A stretch of DNA of 64,000 bases from Hymenoscyphus infarciens (Eukaryota; Ascomycota; Leotiomycetes; Helotiales; Helotiaceae), in NCBI GenBank assembly GCA_001414345.1, contig LLCB01000288.1, positions 1-64,000 of the forward strand. The letters are read 5' to 3'. Shown piece after piece: positions 62,160 through 64,000 of the stretch (positions are counted from its first letter, which is position 1; each line of letters opens with the position of its first letter). Under the pieces are notes generated by a model that had not been told where the DNA came from, ran no database searches, and saw nothing but the letters and a program-made list of their open reading frames with translations. The position numbers were made by a program, and so were the translations under genes.

Positions 62160-63230
62160 TAAAACTATTGAGTACACAAGAGCAATTTAGCGTGTAGTCA
62201 AATTTTACAGCGGAGTTTAAGCAAGCGAATTAGTAAGAAGTAGACAGGAGAATCTAGTTTATTTTTAAATTCTTTGAATGTTTGTGGTTTCTGTATTCTC
62301 AAATTCCCTGAGACAATATTTATAATTGTGCGAGAATATTTGTATAATAAGATAGAAGTAATAGTTGAAAGGGTGCCGGGGAGTGATATAGTAAAGAAGA
62401 TTTATATAGTTCTTATAGAACTAACTGAACTAAGTAGCTACTTAGTTGGTTTTTGGTTTTTTTGCTTAGTTTTAAATAAACTACTAGTTAGTTTAGTTTT
62501 AGTAGATAAAACTACGTAGTTTTATAAACTAAGTAGTATAGAAATTCTAGAAATTCTAGTAATTCTAGAGTAGAAAAAAGAGGTACGCTAAGCCTTTTTA
62601 AGCTTATTTTAGTAAATCCTAGCCTTCTAATTAGCTAGCCTCTTACTTTCTAATTTAGACGCTACTACTACTAGTAGAATATATAAATTTATAATATAGT
62701 TTATATATAAGAAATACTAGTAATTTAAGTATATTTTAGCTATTTTACTAAATTCAAAACTTAGTACTAGAGCTATTAATACTTTCTAGTAAGAAATATC
62801 TTAGAAATTCTTAAAATAGATTATTTATTACTATTTTACTTATAAAGAAATTTCATTCTAATATATAATCTATAGACTATATTATAAATTCGTATATCTA
62901 CTAGTACTACTAACAAAGATAAGTACGAATTCTATTTAGATATAATAATAATTTATCCTAGTATAGTATAATAACTTAAATAGTACTTGATATACTATCT
63001 ATAACTCTTAGGCTAGAACGCCTCTTCTCTTATATTAAAATTACTCTTTTATATCTTAAATTATCTTCTTTAAACTTAGTTATTTAAAACTATAATAGTT
63101 TACGTAGTTAGTTTTACTCTTTGATTACTTAGTTCTACTAAATCATCTAAAACTATATACCGTTTTAGGATCTTAAAACTACGCTAAAACCACGATAGTT
63201 GAACTTTCTACTACACTGGAGTGATAACAG
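62160..63230. mobile_element. AT-rich RIP-like island
   Basis: Very AT-rich, rich in TA dinucleotides and in stops in every frame. It includes TAGTACTACT-type and CTAGAAATTCTAG-type short palindromes, and normal composition returns near 63200. One plus-strand frame (about 62274-62519) is open for 81 codons but is Val/Leu-rich and low in information. It is probably a degraded transposon. It is not visibly the same sequence as the satellite at the left end, though both contain GTAGTA/TACTAC-type words. Confidence 0.55.
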
Positions 63231-63295
63231 GACATGTTACATTCTTAAATTCAGTTTCTGGCTGATAAAAGCTCCACAGTTGAGGAGCTTAGACA

Positions 63296-64000
63296 TCAAT
63301 ATCTCCCCAGCGTCCAAAACAGCTCCGACTCAGTTTTAGCTTGTTTTCGCGGCGTGTCCCCCCTGTTGAAGAAATGTACCAAAGACGGTTTCAATAGATC
63401 GATCTCTTTACCACCAGACAGCTTAAGAAAGCTCGAAATCTCCTTCCTACCTTCCATCGATGCATACAGCACAGGACTTTTCTCTAGGTCATCGTTATTC
63501 ACCGCCACCCCTTGCTTAACAAGCTCCTGGACCATACATAGGTTCCCGCTCTTGATTGCATCTCGAAGAAAAAGGTCTCCCATCGAAGAGATCCAACTTC
63601 GTCCTGCTGACTCCCCCAAGCAGAAACCCCGCTCAAGTAGCATTCGTAGGATATGAGGGTGCTCTCCTGGTTGGATATTTGTGAACGAGAACTTGGAAGT
63701 ATTTTCAACATCATGGCCTAAAAGCATTTCAATGATATCTTCGTACCCATGCGAAGCAGCTAAGCCCAAGGCCGTACTGTTAGCGAACCCGCCAGGGGCC
63801 GTATCCTTTTCTCCACGATCCAATAGCATACGGACTATCTTGGATTGTCCCGATTTTGCAGCAGCTCGAAGAGGAGAAACGCGATATTTGCTACAGTCGT
63901 TCCCAGAGTCTTTAAAGGTGTCTGCTCCGTGGTCTAAAACCCATCTGACCACCGCATCGTTGCCGTATTTTATTGCTTTGCTAAGAAGCCTGTCATACAT
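63296..64000 (-). CDS. Ankyrin-repeat protein, N-terminus possibly beyond the window
   Basis: 234 residues down to a stop at 63296. About five or six ankyrin repeats are visible, with turns such as VVRWVLDHGADTF, SPLRAAAKSGQSKIVRMLLDRG, TALGLAASHGYEDIIEMLLGHD, HILRMLLERGF, AIKSGNLCMVQELVKQGVAVN and VLYASMEGRKEISSFLKLSG. Ankyrin repeats bind partner proteins, and in fungi they are often the sensor part of larger NLR- or HET-linked proteins. The frame starts with an ATG exactly at the window edge (64000), which may be internal, so more repeats or an N-terminal effector domain could lie outside. The C-terminal 35 residues leave the repeat and are basic. Confidence 0.8.
   Translation of the reverse strand: MYDRLLSKAIKYGNDAVVRWVLDHGADTFKDSGNDCSKYRVSPLRAAAKSGQSKIVRMLLDRGEKDTAPGGFANSTALGLAASHGYEDIIEMLLGHDVENTSKFSFTNIQPGEHPHILRMLLERGFCLGESAGRSWISSMGDLFLRDAIKSGNLCMVQELVKQGVAVNNDDLEKSPVLYASMEGRKEISSFLKLSGGKEIDLLKPSLVHFFNRGDTPRKQAKTESELFWTLGRY

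Noticed and set aside
62274..62519. 81-codon plus-strand frame in the AT-rich island
   Set aside because: Low-information Leu/Val/Ile sequence, expected by chance in this composition.

Overview
The window looks like chromosomal DNA of a filamentous ascomycete. The evidence is short introns (about 50-120 bp) with GTANGT donors and CTAAC/CTGAC-type branch points, Zn2Cys6 regulators, a HET-domain protein, GH5 cellulase and exo-glucanase genes, and AT-rich islands whose substitutions look like repeat-induced point mutation (RIP, C-to-T mostly in CpA). A member of the Leotiomycetes (Helotiales) would fit, but that is inference from family resemblance only. No rRNA, tRNA or CRISPR array was recognised.

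Layout. 1-3165 is an AT-rich block: ten copies of a 110-113 bp satellite, then RIP-degraded sequence with a ghost reading frame on the minus strand. 4994-8391 holds housekeeping genes for PEX2 (peroxisomal RING peroxin) and an NHA1-type cation/proton antiporter. 12349-13540 encodes a short Zn2Cys6 regulator. 16868-19019 is a divergent pair, a quinone-oxidoreductase-like MDR enzyme and a hot-dog thioesterase, sharing about 307 bp of promoter. 20221-21844 is a secreted GH5 endoglucanase with a TATA box and two CreA-like sites. 22105-23331 is a broken F-box gene. 25038-26537 is an aldehyde dehydrogenase whose 3' end is partly duplicated downstream. 28297-29736 (minus) is a secreted GH5 exo-1,3-beta-glucanase. 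32110-32473 (minus) is a 102-residue protein needing a GC-AG intron. 33238-35665 is a Leu3/War1-like Zn2Cys6 regulator.

35666-46302 is a gene-poor 10.6 kb stretch with a possible decayed gene (38.65-42.3 kb) and many short GC-rich tandem repeats. It ends at a tandem SANT/Myb-like regulator (46303-48417) whose DNA-binding region is built from three micro-exons of 25, 13 and 20 nt. A RIP-mutated element of about 1 kb with 146-bp terminal inverted repeats (49278-50293) ends 30 bp before a single-exon DUF3604/PHP-type metallohydrolase gene (50324-52852). The right end is accessory in character: a HET-domain gene (57679-59505, minus), a small Cys-rich zinc-binding-type protein (61641-62022), an AT-rich RIP island (62160-63230) and an ankyrin-repeat gene running off the window (63296-64000, minus).

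The cellulase, exo-glucanase and aldehyde dehydrogenase would suit a plant-associated or saprotrophic life, but no biosynthetic cluster is evident. The best candidates for something unusual are the micro-exon SANT gene, the TIR element beside the DUF3604 gene, the ghost coiled-coil frame, the tandem 3'-end duplication of the dehydrogenase gene and the HET/Cys-rich/ankyrin block. Splice sites were placed by eye from GT/GC-AG, branch points and protein continuity; none has transcript support here.
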